This document shows, in pieces, positions 43,967-54,124 of a stretch of 64,000 nt of DNA. Position numbers and translations under genes: made by a program. Position 1 is the first letter of the stretch. Each line of letters begins with the position of its first letter. The notes beneath the pieces are model-generated. The model was not told the origin of the DNA. It made no database searches and saw only the letters and a program-made list of their open reading frames with translations. Origin of the DNA: Dyadobacter frigoris (GTDB taxonomy: Bacteria; Bacteroidota; Bacteroidia; Cytophagales; Spirosomataceae); NCBI RefSeq assembly GCF_005280585.1, contig NZ_SZVO01000008.1, forward strand, positions 186,001 to 250,000, given 5' to 3'.

Positions 43967-45538
43967 TTACCGCGCATAAGCCACTGAGCGCATTTCGCGG
44001 ATTACAGTAATTTTTATTTGTCCCGGATACTGCATTTCTTTTTCAATTTTTTGCGAGATGTCAAAAGAAAGCATACCCGCTTTTTCATCAGAAACGTTAT
44101 CGGCATCGATGATCACACGAAGTTCACGACCTGCCTGGATTGCATAACATTTCTCAACACCATCAAAGGACATGGCCATATTTTCAAGATCACGCAGACG
44201 CTGAATATAAGATTCCATCATCTCGCGACGAGCTCCCGGACGGGAACCTGAGATCGCATCACATACCTGGATGATCGGAGACAAAATGCTTGTCATTTCA
44301 ATTTCATCATGGTGAGCTCCGATTGCATTACATACTTCCGGATTTTCCTTGAATTTTTTGGCAAGCTCCATACCCAGAATTGCGTGCGGCAAATCTGATT
44401 CTTCCGGCCAAACTTTTCCGATATCATGTAACAGACCCGCACGTTTTGCCAGTTTAGTATTTAACCCTAATTCCGCCGCCATAGTTGCACAAAGCTTTGC
44501 CACTTCTCTTGAATGCTGCAAAAGATTTTGTCCATAAGAAGAACGGAAACGCATACGGCCGATCATTTTTACAAGCTCAGGGTGCAAACCGTGAATACCC
44601 ATATCAATCACAGTACGCTCGCCAATTTCAACGATTTCGTCGTCAATATTTTTACGCGTTTTAGCAACAACTTCTTCAATACGTGCCGGGTGAATACGTC
44701 CATCCTGAACCAGACGGTGTAAGGAAAGACGGGCAATTTCACGGCGAACAGGATCAAATCCGGAAATTACGATCGCTTCCGGAGTATCGTCTACTATAAT
44801 CTCAACGCCGGTTGCAGCTTCCAAAGCACGAATATTGCGTCCCTCACGTCCAATAATCTTACCTTTAATATCATCATTTTCAATATTGAAAACGGATACA
44901 CAGTTTTCGATCGCATGTTCTGCGGCCGTGCGCTGGATGGTTTCAATAACGATTTTCTTCGCTTCTTTTGTCGCAGTCAGACGGGCTTCTTCCATGGCGC
45001 TTTTCACGTAGGAACCTGCTCTGGTATCAGCTTCTGCTTTCAATGCATCCACCAATTGTTCTCTTGCCTGATCAGCAGTCAAATTAGCCAGTTTTTCAAG
45101 TTGTGAAACTTGCTGACTTAGCATTTTTTCAGCTTCCTCACGTTTTTTAGTAGCGGTTTCAAGCTGATGCGTCAGGTTTGTTTTGAGTGTTTCAACTTCC
45201 GCTTCCTTGCGCTTGCTCTGCTCAACAGTTTGCTGAAGACTTTGTTCGCGCTGTTTCAGTTTTTGTTCGTTTGTCTGAAGGATTACTCTTTTCTTGTTCG
45301 ATTCTTCTTCAAATTCTGTTTTCAGTCGCAGATACTTTTCCTTTGCTTCAAGAATACGGTCTCTTTTAATATTTTCAGCAGATTGCTCTGCATTGCGTAC
45401 GATCTCCGCGGCCCTGTCCTGGGCTTCTTTTTCTTTTTGATCGAAAGATTTTTTGAAAATGTATTTACCTGCAAATACCCCTACACCCAGTGCAATGATA
45501 TCAGATAGAAGGACAATAAAAATTAAAGAATTTGACAT
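43967..45538 (-). CDS. rny: Ribonuclease Y
   Basis: A 523-residue membrane-anchored endoribonuclease that starts mRNA decay. An N-terminal helix ([20 protein letters not shown]) is followed by a long coiled coil (about residues 30-190), a KH domain ([18 protein letters not shown]) and an HD domain with the metal motif [10 protein letters not shown]. The C-terminus ends RSVAYAR, as usual. Length and architecture match the family. Gene order here is coiled-coil gene, zapA, rny, MoxR-like ATPase. Confidence 0.95.
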   Translation of the reverse strand: MSNSLIFIVLLSDIIALGVGVFAGKYIFKKSFDQKEKEAQDRAAEIVRNAEQSAENIKRDRILEAKEKYLRLKTEFEEESNKKRVILQTNEQKLKQREQSLQQTVEQSKRKEAEVETLKTNLTHQLETATKKREEAEKMLSQQVSQLEKLANLTADQAREQLVDALKAEADTRAGSYVKSAMEEARLTATKEAKKIVIETIQRTAAEHAIENCVSVFNIENDDIKGKIIGREGRNIRALEAATGVEIIVDDTPEAIVISGFDPVRREIARLSLHRLVQDGRIHPARIEEVVAKTRKNIDDEIVEIGERTVIDMGIHGLHPELVKMIGRMRFRSSYGQNLLQHSREVAKLCATMAAELGLNTKLAKRAGLLHDIGKVWPEESDLPHAILGMELAKKFKENPEVCNAIGAHHDEIEMTSILSPIIQVCDAISGSRPGARREMMESYIQRLRDLENMAMSFDGVEKCYAIQAGRELRVIIDADNVSDEKAGMLSFDISQKIEKEMQYPGQIKITVIREMRSVAYAR

Positions 45539-45700
45539 TTTAGTAATGTGTTTACAATAGTTGGGTTCTACCGACTACATGCGTTTAAAATGCCGAACTT
45601 CTCTGTTTTACGGTTATAAGGAGATCTTTTACGATTAATAAAAAGTTTAAATGATTACAGACAAACTACTTATCTGTCTGCAAGGCAGAAATTTACTGAC

Positions 45701-46018
45701 TTAATTAGGGATACCTTCTGACACTTTTTCATCCAGAATATTCACCCTGTTATCGAACATTGACATAAGACGTTCCGTCTCTGCCTGATTCCTTTGCAAT
45801 GCCACCAGGCACTCAATAGAAGCAAGCGCTATAGCCTCGATATCGTCGTAACCTTTCCCTTTTCCTTTATTCTTAATTATTCGTACTCTTTCCATGAATG
45901 TATCATAACCATCCCTGTAAAATATTTCCTGGTCCGCCGGAACACTCAACTTAAAACCTCTGTCAAGTATCTTAATGAAGACTGAAACATCGGGATTGGG
46001 TATATGATTATTTTTCAT
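45701..46018 (-). CDS. zapA: Cell division protein ZapA
   Basis: A 105-residue ZapA family protein that cross-links FtsZ filaments. The N-terminal beta region (VSVFIKILDRGFKLSVPAD) leads into helices (YDDIEAIALASIECLVALQRNQAETERLMSMFDNRVNILDEKV). It starts inside the preceding coiled-coil gene (ATGA overlap at 46015-46018), so the two are translated together. Confidence 0.88.
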   Translation of the reverse strand: MKNNHIPNPDVSVFIKILDRGFKLSVPADQEIFYRDGYDTFMERVRIIKNKGKGKGYDDIEAIALASIECLVALQRNQAETERLMSMFDNRVNILDEKVSEGIPN

Positions 46019-46359
46019 AAGGTATCTTCAAGCAATTCAATGCACTTATCGATCTCTTCAATATATCGTTCAACGGATTCTTTCAGTTCGGCCAAACCGC
46101 CTGTTGGTGTCAGTTTACTAGTGACAATTTTAACGAAAGTTTTAGACTTATTAAAGTCTTTTTGCAAAGTAGTGTATTTTTTCTTTATTTCTTTTACTTC
46201 TTCTTTTAACTCGTTGTTGTTATTGCGCAACTCCGAGTTTTCACGTAGTAATTCTGAAACTGACCAACTTAGTTTCTCTTTCGTCATGATTAAGATGTCC
46301 AACTTCTTCTCCAAGTCGGACAATTTTCTTTCAATCATTCGGGGAGTGAGCTCTTCCAT
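46015..46359 (-). CDS. Coiled-coil protein translated with ZapA (ZapB-like role possible)
   Basis: A 114-residue protein that is almost wholly coiled coil (KLSDLEKKLDILIMTKEKL and NSELRNNNNELKEEVKEI). The four-base overlap with zapA and the coiled-coil nature suggest a partner in FtsZ-ring organisation, analogous to ZapB of E. coli, but homology cannot be claimed. It begins right after the pheT terminator. Confidence 0.7.
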   Translation of the reverse strand: MEELTPRMIERKLSDLEKKLDILIMTKEKLSWSVSELLRENSELRNNNNELKEEVKEIKKKYTTLQKDFNKSKTFVKIVTSKLTPTGGLAELKESVERYIEEIDKCIELLEDTL

Positions 46360-46391
46360 TTTTTTGACGAAAGCGGAGCTAGCCGCAGTTA

Positions 46392-46423
46392 AAATCTAAA
46401 ACCGAACGGATTCCCGCCCGGTT
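46392..46423 (-). terminator. Terminator of pheT
   Basis: On the minus strand AACCGGGCGG pairs with CCGTTCGGTT (two G-U pairs) around GAAT, followed by TTTTAGATTTT. It lies between the pheT stop and the coiled-coil/zapA unit. A second hairpin (GCGG..CCGC) sits just before the next start. Confidence 0.7.
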
Positions 46424-46496
46424 CTACTATCGTTTGTACGTTTTACAAAACCTTTATTTCCCTTAAAATCCGTATCAACAAAACGGAGCATAACCA

Positions 46497-48911
46497 TTAT
46501 TTTCTAATGACTGCTCCCAATTCGCGCTCATAGGTAGTGATCAACCGCTGCATCGATTTTTCAATTACTTTATCGGTCAGCGTTTGCTGATCATCCTGTA
46601 ATATGAAACTGATCGAATAAGACTTTTTCCCTTCCAGGTTTGCTCCTTCGTACACATCAAAAACATTTACTGAACGTAATAATTGTTTTTCTGTTTTATA
46701 AGCGATCTGACGAAGTTCTTCAAACGTGATTTTCTTTTCAACAACCAGCGATAAATCTCTTCTTACTTCCGGGAAACGGGAAACTTCTTTGAACTGAACG
46801 GCATAATTATATTGGCGAAGCAAATAATCCCAGTCGAAATCAGCGAAATAAACCGGAGATTTGATATCACCTTTTTTGGTAATTGCGGATTTTAATAAAC
46901 CAAAAGTTACCAGCGGTTTTTTATTCAAAGTCAAAGTAATGCCTTGTTGGAAAATATTAGCGTCTGCAGCTTCTTTCTCAACATTTTTTACTTTCATTGC
47001 TGACAATACCTGGTTTACAGAAGCAGCAAGATCATGGAAAGTCACATCTCTCGACTTTTCAAGCCAGGTTTCCTCCTGGAAATTTCCCGAGATGAAAAGC
47101 GCCAGACGCTCTTTTTCAGAATACTTTCCATTTAACTCATGATATGTTTTACCGAATTCGAAAATCTTAAGATCTTTCTGGCGGCGATTCGTATTGTAAG
47201 CAATTACCTCTAAACCTGAGAAAATTAAAGTCTGGCGCATTACCGACAAATCTTCACTCAGGTAATTTAAAATCTTAACCGGATTGCCAAAAACACTTTC
47301 TCCCAACGAAGCCTGCGGTTCAGGTTTTGTCAAAGAGTTTGTAATGATTTCGTTATATCCGTTGGCAGCCAACAATTCCGAAAGGCGCATTTTTAATTTC
47401 TCAGGATCGTTAACCGGGAAATCAGAAAGGAAATCAGAACTTAAACCGGCTGATAATTCAATTTGACCAAAACCATAAATACGCAGAATTTCCTCGATCA
47501 CATCCGCTTCGCGCTGCACGTCCACACGGTAAAGAGGGACGACAGCAAGGAACCCATTTTCATCTTCGTCAACAACCGAGATATCCAATCCGTTAAGAAT
47601 TGTTTTGATCAAAGATTTATCCAGAGGTTTTCCGAGAAGCCTGTCGATGTGGCGATATTTGACATTCACTTCGAAATCATAAGCGGCGTTTGGATATAAA
47701 TCAATAAGATCAGACGATATTGTTCCGCCCGCGATTTCTTTCACTAAAAGCGCCGCACGTTTTAACGCATAAACCGGCATATGTGGATCTGTACCTCTTT
47801 CAAACCGGAAAGAAGAATCTGTTTTCAAACTAAAACGCTGTGCCGTACGACGAACCCAGGCTGGATCAAAATAAGCAGATTCTAAAAATATAGAAGTTGT
47901 TTCTGCCGTTACACCCGAAGTTAATCCACCGAAAACTCCGGCGATACACATCGGTTCCGTTTCATTACAGATCATCAGATCAAGATCAGAAAGTTTTCTT
48001 TCCTGTCCATCCAACGTCACAAATGGAGTTTCAGCCGCTACCGTTTTTACTATAATTTTATTACCAGTAATTTTATCTGCATCAAAGGCATGCATTGGCT
48101 GACCAAGATCATGGCAAATGAAATTGGTAATATCAACGATTGAATTAATGGAGCGAATTCCAATTGTCGCCAAGCGTTGTTTTAACCACTCTGGAGAATC
48201 AGAAACTTTTATTCCTGTAATCGTAACACCTGCATAACGTGGTGCAGCTTCTTCATTTTCAACCGTTACCGTAATTGGTAAATTATGATTTTCAACAGCA
48301 AAAGATTCAACCGAAGGTAATTTGATTGCACGATTTAACACCGCTTTCAAGTCACGCGCTACTCCATAATGTGAGGCTGCATCCGCACGGTTTGGTGTCA
48401 ATCCGATTTCGATCATGAAATCAGACGAAATTCCGAAATATTCTGATGCCGGTGTTCCGTTTGGAAGATCAGTATCCAAAACAAGAATTCCGGCGTGAGA
48501 TTCGCCAAGACCTAATTCATCTTCTGCGCAAATCATACCTTCTGAAACCGCTCCTCTGATTTTTGATTTTTTCAAAACCAATGGTTCTTCGTTACCCGTT
48601 GGATATAATGTAGCACCAACGGTGGCTACAATTACTTTTTGTCCGGCCGCTACATTTGGAGCGCCGCAAACAATATTCAGGGGTTGTTCCAAACCAACAT
48701 CAACAGTCGTTATTTTTAAACGATCTGCCTCAGGATGTTTTTCACAAGTCAGTACTTCACCAATTACAACGCCTTTCAAGCCACCTTTTATGGATTCAAC
48801 TTCTTCAATTCCTTCTACTTCCAGGCCTGTTCCGGTGAGTAATACACCTATTTCTTCGGGAGATTCAGTAATTTCAATTAATTCTTTAAGCCACTTATAC
48901 GAGATCTTCAT
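46497..48911 (-). CDS. pheT: Phenylalanine-tRNA ligase beta subunit
   Basis: An 804-residue subunit with the N-terminal tRNA-binding EMAP-like region (VVIGEVLTCEKHPEADRLKITTVDVG), the B3/B4 editing domain (YAGVTITGIKVSDSPEWLKQRL and HAFDADKI), B5 (DVQREADVIEEILRIYGF) and the C-terminal ferredoxin-fold anticodon-binding domain (EVSRFPEVRRDLSLVV). Length is normal. pheS is not in the window, which is common in Bacteroidota. Confidence 0.97.
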   Translation of the reverse strand: MKISYKWLKELIEITESPEEIGVLLTGTGLEVEGIEEVESIKGGLKGVVIGEVLTCEKHPEADRLKITTVDVGLEQPLNIVCGAPNVAAGQKVIVATVGATLYPTGNEEPLVLKKSKIRGAVSEGMICAEDELGLGESHAGILVLDTDLPNGTPASEYFGISSDFMIEIGLTPNRADAASHYGVARDLKAVLNRAIKLPSVESFAVENHNLPITVTVENEEAAPRYAGVTITGIKVSDSPEWLKQRLATIGIRSINSIVDITNFICHDLGQPMHAFDADKITGNKIIVKTVAAETPFVTLDGQERKLSDLDLMICNETEPMCIAGVFGGLTSGVTAETTSIFLESAYFDPAWVRRTAQRFSLKTDSSFRFERGTDPHMPVYALKRAALLVKEIAGGTISSDLIDLYPNAAYDFEVNVKYRHIDRLLGKPLDKSLIKTILNGLDISVVDEDENGFLAVVPLYRVDVQREADVIEEILRIYGFGQIELSAGLSSDFLSDFPVNDPEKLKMRLSELLAANGYNEIITNSLTKPEPQASLGESVFGNPVKILNYLSEDLSVMRQTLIFSGLEVIAYNTNRRQKDLKIFEFGKTYHELNGKYSEKERLALFISGNFQEETWLEKSRDVTFHDLAASVNQVLSAMKVKNVEKEAADANIFQQGITLTLNKKPLVTFGLLKSAITKKGDIKSPVYFADFDWDYLLRQYNYAVQFKEVSRFPEVRRDLSLVVEKKITFEELRQIAYKTEKQLLRSVNVFDVYEGANLEGKKSYSISFILQDDQQTLTDKVIEKSMQRLITTYERELGAVIRK

Positions 48912-48991
48912 GCGGGTATTTTATATAGGTACGAGGTGAGAAGTGGTTTTAAACCTCTTATCTTTATTCCCTGATTAATATTTTAACAAAA

Positions 48992-49639
48992 TTAATGATT
49001 TCCTTGTTCTCCCGCGCGAATTGCTACTGATAAAGTATTTTCTTTTGGGGGTACAGGGCACGCGTAGGTTGGCGCATAAACGCAATATGGGTTATAGGCC
49101 GTGTTAAAATCAAGGACCAGTGAATCGCCTTTTATTTTAGAAACAGGATAATCAAGATATCTTCCGCCGCCATACGTTTCTTTTCCACTGGTTGCATCTT
49201 TGAAAAGAACAGATATAACGGCTTCATTTTTTAACAGCAAAAGTTTTTGTGCTACGCCATTCAGACTGAAATTAGCATAACCCATTTTTTCATAGGTAGT
49301 TGTGCTTCCGTCAGTATATGGAACCTTAAGTTCAATATCCTTTTTTTCGTAAGGTGTGATAAATGCTTTAACACGAAAAGATGGATCGATGTCAAAATAA
49401 TGAAGCCCGTGAAAGTTATCTTTATCCTGAATAGGGGAGTCTTTTGTTGTCCGGAACTGGTCGTCTTTCGAAACCCTTTCCTGTGTGATTTTGTCGATGT
49501 ATTGCTGAGGATTTGCTGCTATCAAATCATCTTTATCGGCCTCAGCATTGCCGGAACTAAAATTTTCAATAAAAAAATAAGCGAGGATTGCCACAAGCAT
49601 CGCCAGGGTACTCCAGCGTATTACTTTATTTTTGAACAT
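48992..49639 (-). CDS. DUF1684-domain membrane-anchored protein
   Basis: A 215-residue protein from the ATG at 49639 (MFKNKVIRWSTL); the frame goes up to a TTG at 49654, but the ATG fits the anchor. An N-terminal membrane segment (LAMLVAILAYFFIENF) is followed by a beta-rich domain with GLHYFDIDPSFRVKAFI, GGGRYLDYPV, LDFNTAYNPYCVYAPTYACPVPPKENTL, the DUF1684 hallmark. The function is unknown. It is upstream of pheT on the same strand by 80 bases. Confidence 0.85.
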   Translation of the reverse strand: MFKNKVIRWSTLAMLVAILAYFFIENFSSGNAEADKDDLIAANPQQYIDKITQERVSKDDQFRTTKDSPIQDKDNFHGLHYFDIDPSFRVKAFITPYEKKDIELKVPYTDGSTTTYEKMGYANFSLNGVAQKLLLLKNEAVISVLFKDATSGKETYGGGRYLDYPVSKIKGDSLVLDFNTAYNPYCVYAPTYACPVPPKENTLSVAIRAGEQGNH

Positions 49640-49670
49640 AATATTGCAAATCAATTAGTAAAAAGAATTA

Positions 49671-49678
49671 CAAACTTA
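49671..49678 (-). promoter_or_regulatory. -7 element of the DUF1684/pheT unit
   Basis: TAAGTTTG on the minus strand matches TAnnTTTG, 32 bases before the DUF1684 ATG. No -33 found. Confidence 0.4.
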
Positions 49679-49732
49679 CATCTGAAATATGCGTTTGTAA
49701 AAATCAGAACCGGATTATTTATTTTTTTATGA

Positions 49733-49740
49733 TAATTTTG
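49733..49740 (+). promoter_or_regulatory. -7 element of the response-regulator unit
   Basis: TAATTTTG matches TAnnTTTG, 91 bases before the response-regulator ATG. Confidence 0.4.
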
Positions 49741-49830
49741 GAACTTCCCGGCTCCGGAATTTGCGTTGTTGAATGAAATATACCTAAATTCACCTGCCAA
49801 ATAATTAAAAAACAATACCTGATCCATTAT

Positions 49831-50208
49831 ATGTCCTACACAAAACGAGTACTCATTGCCGAAGACAGCTCAGTAATTCAAAATCTGGCAAGGAAGATTC
49901 TGGAATTTCAACATTATGAGATTACTTCCGTAAAGAATGGAGAACAAGTGTTACAGCTTCTTGAAAAGGAAGATTTTGACATCATTTTGCTGGATATCAA
50001 TATGCCTGTGATGGATGGAATGGAGTGTGCACGGAATATTAGAAAATTGGCAAATGCTGACAAGGCGAAAACACCAATTGTAGCGATAACTGGCAACGCC
50101 AAAAACTATTCGGAAGAAGACTTTAAAGAAGCCGGATTCGACGATGCGCTTATGAAACCGTTGAACTTTGACCGTTTGGTAGAAGTGGTTGCGCATTTGA
50201 CAGAATAG
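49831..50208 (+). CDS. Single-domain response regulator (CheY-like)
   Basis: A 125-residue receiver domain without output domain. The acidic pair is in LIAEDSS, the phospho-acceptor Asp55 is in IILLDINMPVMDG, and conserved Thr/Lys lie in VAITGNAK and ALMKPLNF. A histidine kinase gene is not adjacent, so its partner is unknown. It is followed 8 bases later by an MBL hydrolase gene. Confidence 0.9.
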   Translation: MSYTKRVLIAEDSSVIQNLARKILEFQHYEITSVKNGEQVLQLLEKEDFDIILLDINMPVMDGMECARNIRKLANADKAKTPIVAITGNAKNYSEEDFKEAGFDDALMKPLNFDRLVEVVAHLTE

Positions 50209-50216
50209 TTTGTTGC

Positions 50217-50978
50217 ATGAAGATTACATTTTTAGGAACCGGCACATCACAAGGAGTACCCGTTATTGCTTGTGATTGTGTCGTTTGCCGTTCAACTGAT
50301 TTCCACGACAAACGACTCAGAACCTCCGTCTGGATTCAGGTTCATGGAAAATCTTTTGTAATTGATACCGGTCCGGATTTTCGGCAGCAAATGCTTTGTG
50401 CCAATGTCCGGGAGCTTGATGCTATCATTTATACACATCAGCATAAAGATCATACAGCTGGTCTGGATGATGCACGAGCCTTCAATCATCGTCATGGGAA
50501 AGATATTCCGCTTTATGGGCGTCAGGAAGTTTTGAACCAGATTCAGGTAGAATTTGCTTACGCCTTTCAGGAAAAACGGTATCCCGGCGTTCCACATTTT
50601 GAGCTGCATCCAATAGAAAACGAACCTTTTGATGTTCAGGGTGTTACGTTTATTCCAATTGAAGTGATGCATTATAAGTTAGCCGTTTATGGCTACCGTG
50701 TCGGTGATTTTACCTACATAACCGACGCGAATTATATCTCCGAAATAGAACAGGAAAAAATTGCAGGAACACGGGTTTTAGTTCTTGACACACTTCAAAA
50801 AGAACCGCATCTTTCTCATTTTACACTTTCACAAGCACTGGAATTAATTGACAAACTCAATGTCCCGATGGCTTATCTGACACATATTAGTCATAAACTT
50901 GGATTGCACGCTGAGGTTGAAAAGGAATTGCCGCCGAATGTGAGGCTGGCTTATGATGGGTTGGTTTTGGAATTGTAG
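50217..50978 (+). CDS. PhnP-like metallo-beta-lactamase-fold phosphodiesterase
   Basis: A 253-residue MBL-fold hydrolase. Features of the PhnP/RNase Z-like branch: GTGTSQGVPVIACDCVVC (with structural cysteines), THQHKDHTAGLDD (metal ligands), YITDANYIS and a C-terminal HISHKLG. PhnP cleaves cyclic ribose phosphates in phosphonate degradation; no phosphonate genes are nearby, so this is likely a general cyclic phosphodiesterase. All metal-binding motifs are present. Confidence 0.85.
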   Translation: MKITFLGTGTSQGVPVIACDCVVCRSTDFHDKRLRTSVWIQVHGKSFVIDTGPDFRQQMLCANVRELDAIIYTHQHKDHTAGLDDARAFNHRHGKDIPLYGRQEVLNQIQVEFAYAFQEKRYPGVPHFELHPIENEPFDVQGVTFIPIEVMHYKLAVYGYRVGDFTYITDANYISEIEQEKIAGTRVLVLDTLQKEPHLSHFTLSQALELIDKLNVPMAYLTHISHKLGLHAEVEKELPPNVRLAYDGLVLEL

Positions 50979-51266
50979 AAATTGGACGGTACCAGACTTT
51001 TCACTTTCGGCGTATTGCTATTGGGGTTTATTAACATTTCTAAGGAAAATGTTGCTGGAAATATTCTGAATAACAAGATATCAGTTAAAAATAAAGCTTA
51101 CTTCAATAATTACCTCTAAGAATTAGTCCATGATAAAATGGAATTTAAGTAAATCGAAGTAATAGCATCTATCATAAGTAATGTAAAATCAATTATCAAA
51201 ATTGCTTTCCATAATTAAGCTGTAATCTTTGTGTAAATTATTGCAAAGTCTAAGATCAGCCTATAA

Positions 51267-52334
51267 ATGAACCACCCATTACATATAGATAAAACTTCCT
51301 GGATCGGAAGTGCCATTTCAAAAATTGAATCGGATTACCAGCGTTCCGCAGATACACATCTTATTTTCCTGCAACTTCCCTCTTTCCCGGATATTGATTT
51401 TTATTTCAAAGATGAATCTACACATCCTTCCGGCAGTTTGAAACACAGGTTGGCAAGATCTTTATTTTTGTATGCGATTTGTAATGGCTGGGTCCATGAA
51501 GGAACGACAATTGTTGAAGCTTCAAGCGGTTCCACGGCAGTTTCAGAAGCCTATTTTGCAAAACTTTTAGGGCTGCCATTTGTGGCCGTTATGCCAAAAT
51601 CAACTAGTCCGGACAAAATTCAGGCGATTGAGTTTTATGGTGGAAGATGTCATTTTGTAAATCATCCGGCAGAAGTATACGAGGCTTCACACCAGATTGC
51701 GCAGGAAACCGGAGGACATTTTATGGACCAGTTTACTTTCGCAGAAAGGGCAACGGACTGGCGGGGAAACAACAATATTGCCGAATCTATTTTCCGTCAG
51801 ATGAAATATGAAAATCATCCGGTTCCAAAATGGATTGTAACAGGCGCCGGCACCGGAGGAACTTCGGCGACACTTGGCCGCTATGTGCGTTATGAACAAC
51901 ATGCCACGCAAATCTGCGTTGTGGATCCTGAAAATTCGGTTTTTTATGACTTTTGGAAAAATAACGATCCGGAACTTTGCAGTGAAATTGGATCAAGAGT
52001 TGAAGGAATCGGCAGGCCGCGAGTAGAGCCATCGTTTTTAAGAACAGTTGTTGATCATATGATTCAGGTACCTGATGCGGGAAGTTTTGCTGCCATGTTA
52101 AAGCTTACTACTTTGCTAAATAAAAGAGTTGGCGGTTCAACCGGAACAAATTTCTGGGGCGTATTGGAATTGGCAAAAGAAATGAAAGCAAACGGAGAAG
52201 CGGGTTCGATTGTTACGCTAATATGTGATTCGGGAGAACGTTATATGAATACTTATTATAATGAAGAATGGCTTGAAATAAATGGTTATTCAGAGGAAGT
52301 TTCGAGACATCAGTTGGCGATAAATTTGAGTTGA
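51267..52334 (+). CDS. PLP-dependent cysteine synthase-family enzyme
   Basis: A 355-residue fold type II PLP enzyme. The lysine is in [13 protein letters not shown] (about Lys59), with an [11 protein letters not shown] loop and a phosphate-binding [27 protein letters not shown] is near the C-terminus. The family covers O-acetylserine sulfhydrylases, cystathionine synthases and cysteine desulfhydrases. The GSLKHR context and C-terminal segment suggest the latter type, but this cannot be settled. It stands alone, preceded by a 288-base gap in which I see no other gene. Confidence 0.82.
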   Translation: MNHPLHIDKTSWIGSAISKIESDYQRSADTHLIFLQLPSFPDIDFYFKDESTHPSGSLKHRLARSLFLYAICNGWVHEGTTIVEASSGSTAVSEAYFAKLLGLPFVAVMPKSTSPDKIQAIEFYGGRCHFVNHPAEVYEASHQIAQETGGHFMDQFTFAERATDWRGNNNIAESIFRQMKYENHPVPKWIVTGAGTGGTSATLGRYVRYEQHATQICVVDPENSVFYDFWKNNDPELCSEIGSRVEGIGRPRVEPSFLRTVVDHMIQVPDAGSFAAMLKLTTLLNKRVGGSTGTNFWGVLELAKEMKANGEAGSIVTLICDSGERYMNTYYNEEWLEINGYSEEVSRHQLAINLS

Positions 52335-52342
52335 ATAAAAAA

Positions 52343-52380
52343 CTCGGTGCCCCTCTTTTTAGCTCCGTGTTTCTCTGTGT
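52343..52380. repeat. CTC(G/C/T)GTG short repeat, three units
   Basis: CTCGGTG, CTCCGTG and CTCTGTG occur at 52343, 52363 and 52373 in the intergenic space after the cysteine-synthase-like gene. Tracts of CTC-x-GTG are recurring intergenic oddities in many bacterial genomes; copy number elsewhere cannot be judged. Confidence 0.4.
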
Positions 52381-52410
52381 AACCATAGCTGGTAGTAGGA
52401 AAAGCAGGTT

Positions 52411-54030
52411 TTGACGAAAGAATCGCAAGAAAAACAAAAAGTTAAAACAAACAAAGTGCACCAAAATTATTACTTCTTAAAAAAACTTGCTCCGCGCCTT
52501 AATCAGGAATTGACCGGAAAAAAATTCATTGAAGCATTCAGTCAGGAAAAGGATGAGATTGTTTTGGTTTTTGCTGAATCTGAAATTGATGAGGTTTTAC
52601 AAAAACCTTTCTTTATCAAAGCTACTTTACGTTCTGATTTCGCCTGTCTGAGCTTTCCAGACAAGTTTGACCGGGCGCGTAGAAACAGTGTCAATCTTTT
52701 CACACATTTATACAACCGGCAGATTGTTCATGTGCGGGTTTTTACAAATGAAAGAGCTATTGAAATCATTTTTAAAAATGGTGAAGTTCTGGTTTTAAAG
52801 CTATTTGGAAACCGTTCCAACCTTATTGCTTTTGATAAGAACGGAGCTGTTAATCAATTATTTAATAATAAGCTTGCAACTGACTTAACACTTTCGCTCG
52901 AAACGCTGGACCGGCCGATTGATCAGTCCTTTGAAGCTTTTGAAAAAAATGACCTGCGGTTTGAGCCTCTTTTTCCGACTTTTGGGAAACTTGTAAATAA
53001 ATATCTGAATGGTTTATTAAAAGAAATAACCAAACCAGAAGAGCGGTGGAATATTGTTCAGTCTGTTTTAAATCAACTTAAAAATCCTGTTTTTTATATT
53101 ACTAACATCGAGCTTGTACCGGTACTTTCCTTGTTGCCGGCAGGAGAAATTGTAGAAACTTATAGCAATCCGATTGAAGCGTTAAATGCTTATTACTATG
53201 CATTTATTCGTCTGACGGGTATTGAAAAAGAAAAAGCGGAGATACTAAGAATACTGAAAAAGCGTATTTCGCAAACTGAAAATTATCTCGAGAATACATT
53301 TAAAAAATTAGTCGAGCTGGAAGAGGGAACCAAAAATGATGAAATCGCCAATATTATTATGGCAAATCTTCATCAGATTCCAGAAAGGGCAGAAACAGTG
53401 GAATTATATGATTTTTATCGTGACCAACCAATAAAAATACGTCTGAAAAAAGATCTTACGCCACAGAAAACAGCGGAGGGATATTATCGGAAATCAAAAA
53501 ACGAAAAAATAGAAATTGCCCGTTTGCACGATAGTCTTGATGCAAGAGAAAAGGAGAAAGAGAGAATGACGGGGTTTGTAAAATCGATTGAAGCCATCGA
53601 ATTATTACGAGAGCTCCGTACATTTATCAAAGCAAATGGATTGAGTGGCGGAAATGCAGTTTCGGTAGAACAAGCGGATTTATTCAAAAAAATAGACTTT
53701 CTGGGTTTTTCGATTTTGATCGGGAAAAATGCTAAAAACAACGATTTGCTAACCAAACAATATGCGCATAAGGAAGATTTGTGGCTGCACGCAAGAGACG
53801 TTACGGGCTCTCACGTTGTAATAAAACATCAATCAGGTAAAAAATTTCCTGCTCCTGTGATCGAAAGAGCCGCACAGCTGGCCGCCTGGCATTCAAAAAG
53901 GCGGACGGATAGTTTGTGTCCGGTTATTGTTACCCCAAAAAAATATGTTCGTAAACCCAAAGGACTTCCGGAAGGTGCCGTAGTGATTGATAAAGAGGAT
54001 GTAATCATGGTGGTTCCGACGGGAGAATAA
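52411..54030 (+). CDS. NFACT-domain protein, RqcH-like
   Basis: A 539-residue protein with NFACT-N (about residues 20-190: APRLNQELTGKKF, FGNRSNLIAFDKNG), a long coiled-coil region (260-410) and an NFACT-R domain (425-520: DLWLHARDVTGSHVVIK and AAWHSKRRTD). Proteins of this family bind stalled 50S ribosomes and recruit tRNA-Ala to add alanine tails (RqcH in Bacillus). Length matches. The frame opens with TTG at 52411. Fibronectin-binding roles described for some homologues are less likely here. Confidence 0.85.
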   Translation: MTKESQEKQKVKTNKVHQNYYFLKKLAPRLNQELTGKKFIEAFSQEKDEIVLVFAESEIDEVLQKPFFIKATLRSDFACLSFPDKFDRARRNSVNLFTHLYNRQIVHVRVFTNERAIEIIFKNGEVLVLKLFGNRSNLIAFDKNGAVNQLFNNKLATDLTLSLETLDRPIDQSFEAFEKNDLRFEPLFPTFGKLVNKYLNGLLKEITKPEERWNIVQSVLNQLKNPVFYITNIELVPVLSLLPAGEIVETYSNPIEALNAYYYAFIRLTGIEKEKAEILRILKKRISQTENYLENTFKKLVELEEGTKNDEIANIIMANLHQIPERAETVELYDFYRDQPIKIRLKKDLTPQKTAEGYYRKSKNEKIEIARLHDSLDAREKEKERMTGFVKSIEAIELLRELRTFIKANGLSGGNAVSVEQADLFKKIDFLGFSILIGKNAKNNDLLTKQYAHKEDLWLHARDVTGSHVVIKHQSGKKFPAPVIERAAQLAAWHSKRRTDSLCPVIVTPKKYVRKPKGLPEGAVVIDKEDVIMVVPTGE

Positions 54031-54046
54031 AGTATGATATTTTAGG

Positions 54047-54064
54047 TATCAAAGCGCTTTGATA
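54047..54064. promoter_or_regulatory. 18-base palindrome before mrdA
   Basis: TATCAAAGCGCTTTGATA is its own reverse complement. A second perfect palindrome, CACGAA-C-TTCGTG, follows at 54078-54090. Both lie in the 94-base gap between the NFACT gene and mrdA and could be regulator-binding sites or transcript hairpins. Confidence 0.45.
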
Positions 54065-54124
54065 AGTCTTTCGATATCACGAACTTCGTGTGAAAATTGT
54101 GAGAACAGGAATATTTAGTGCAGA

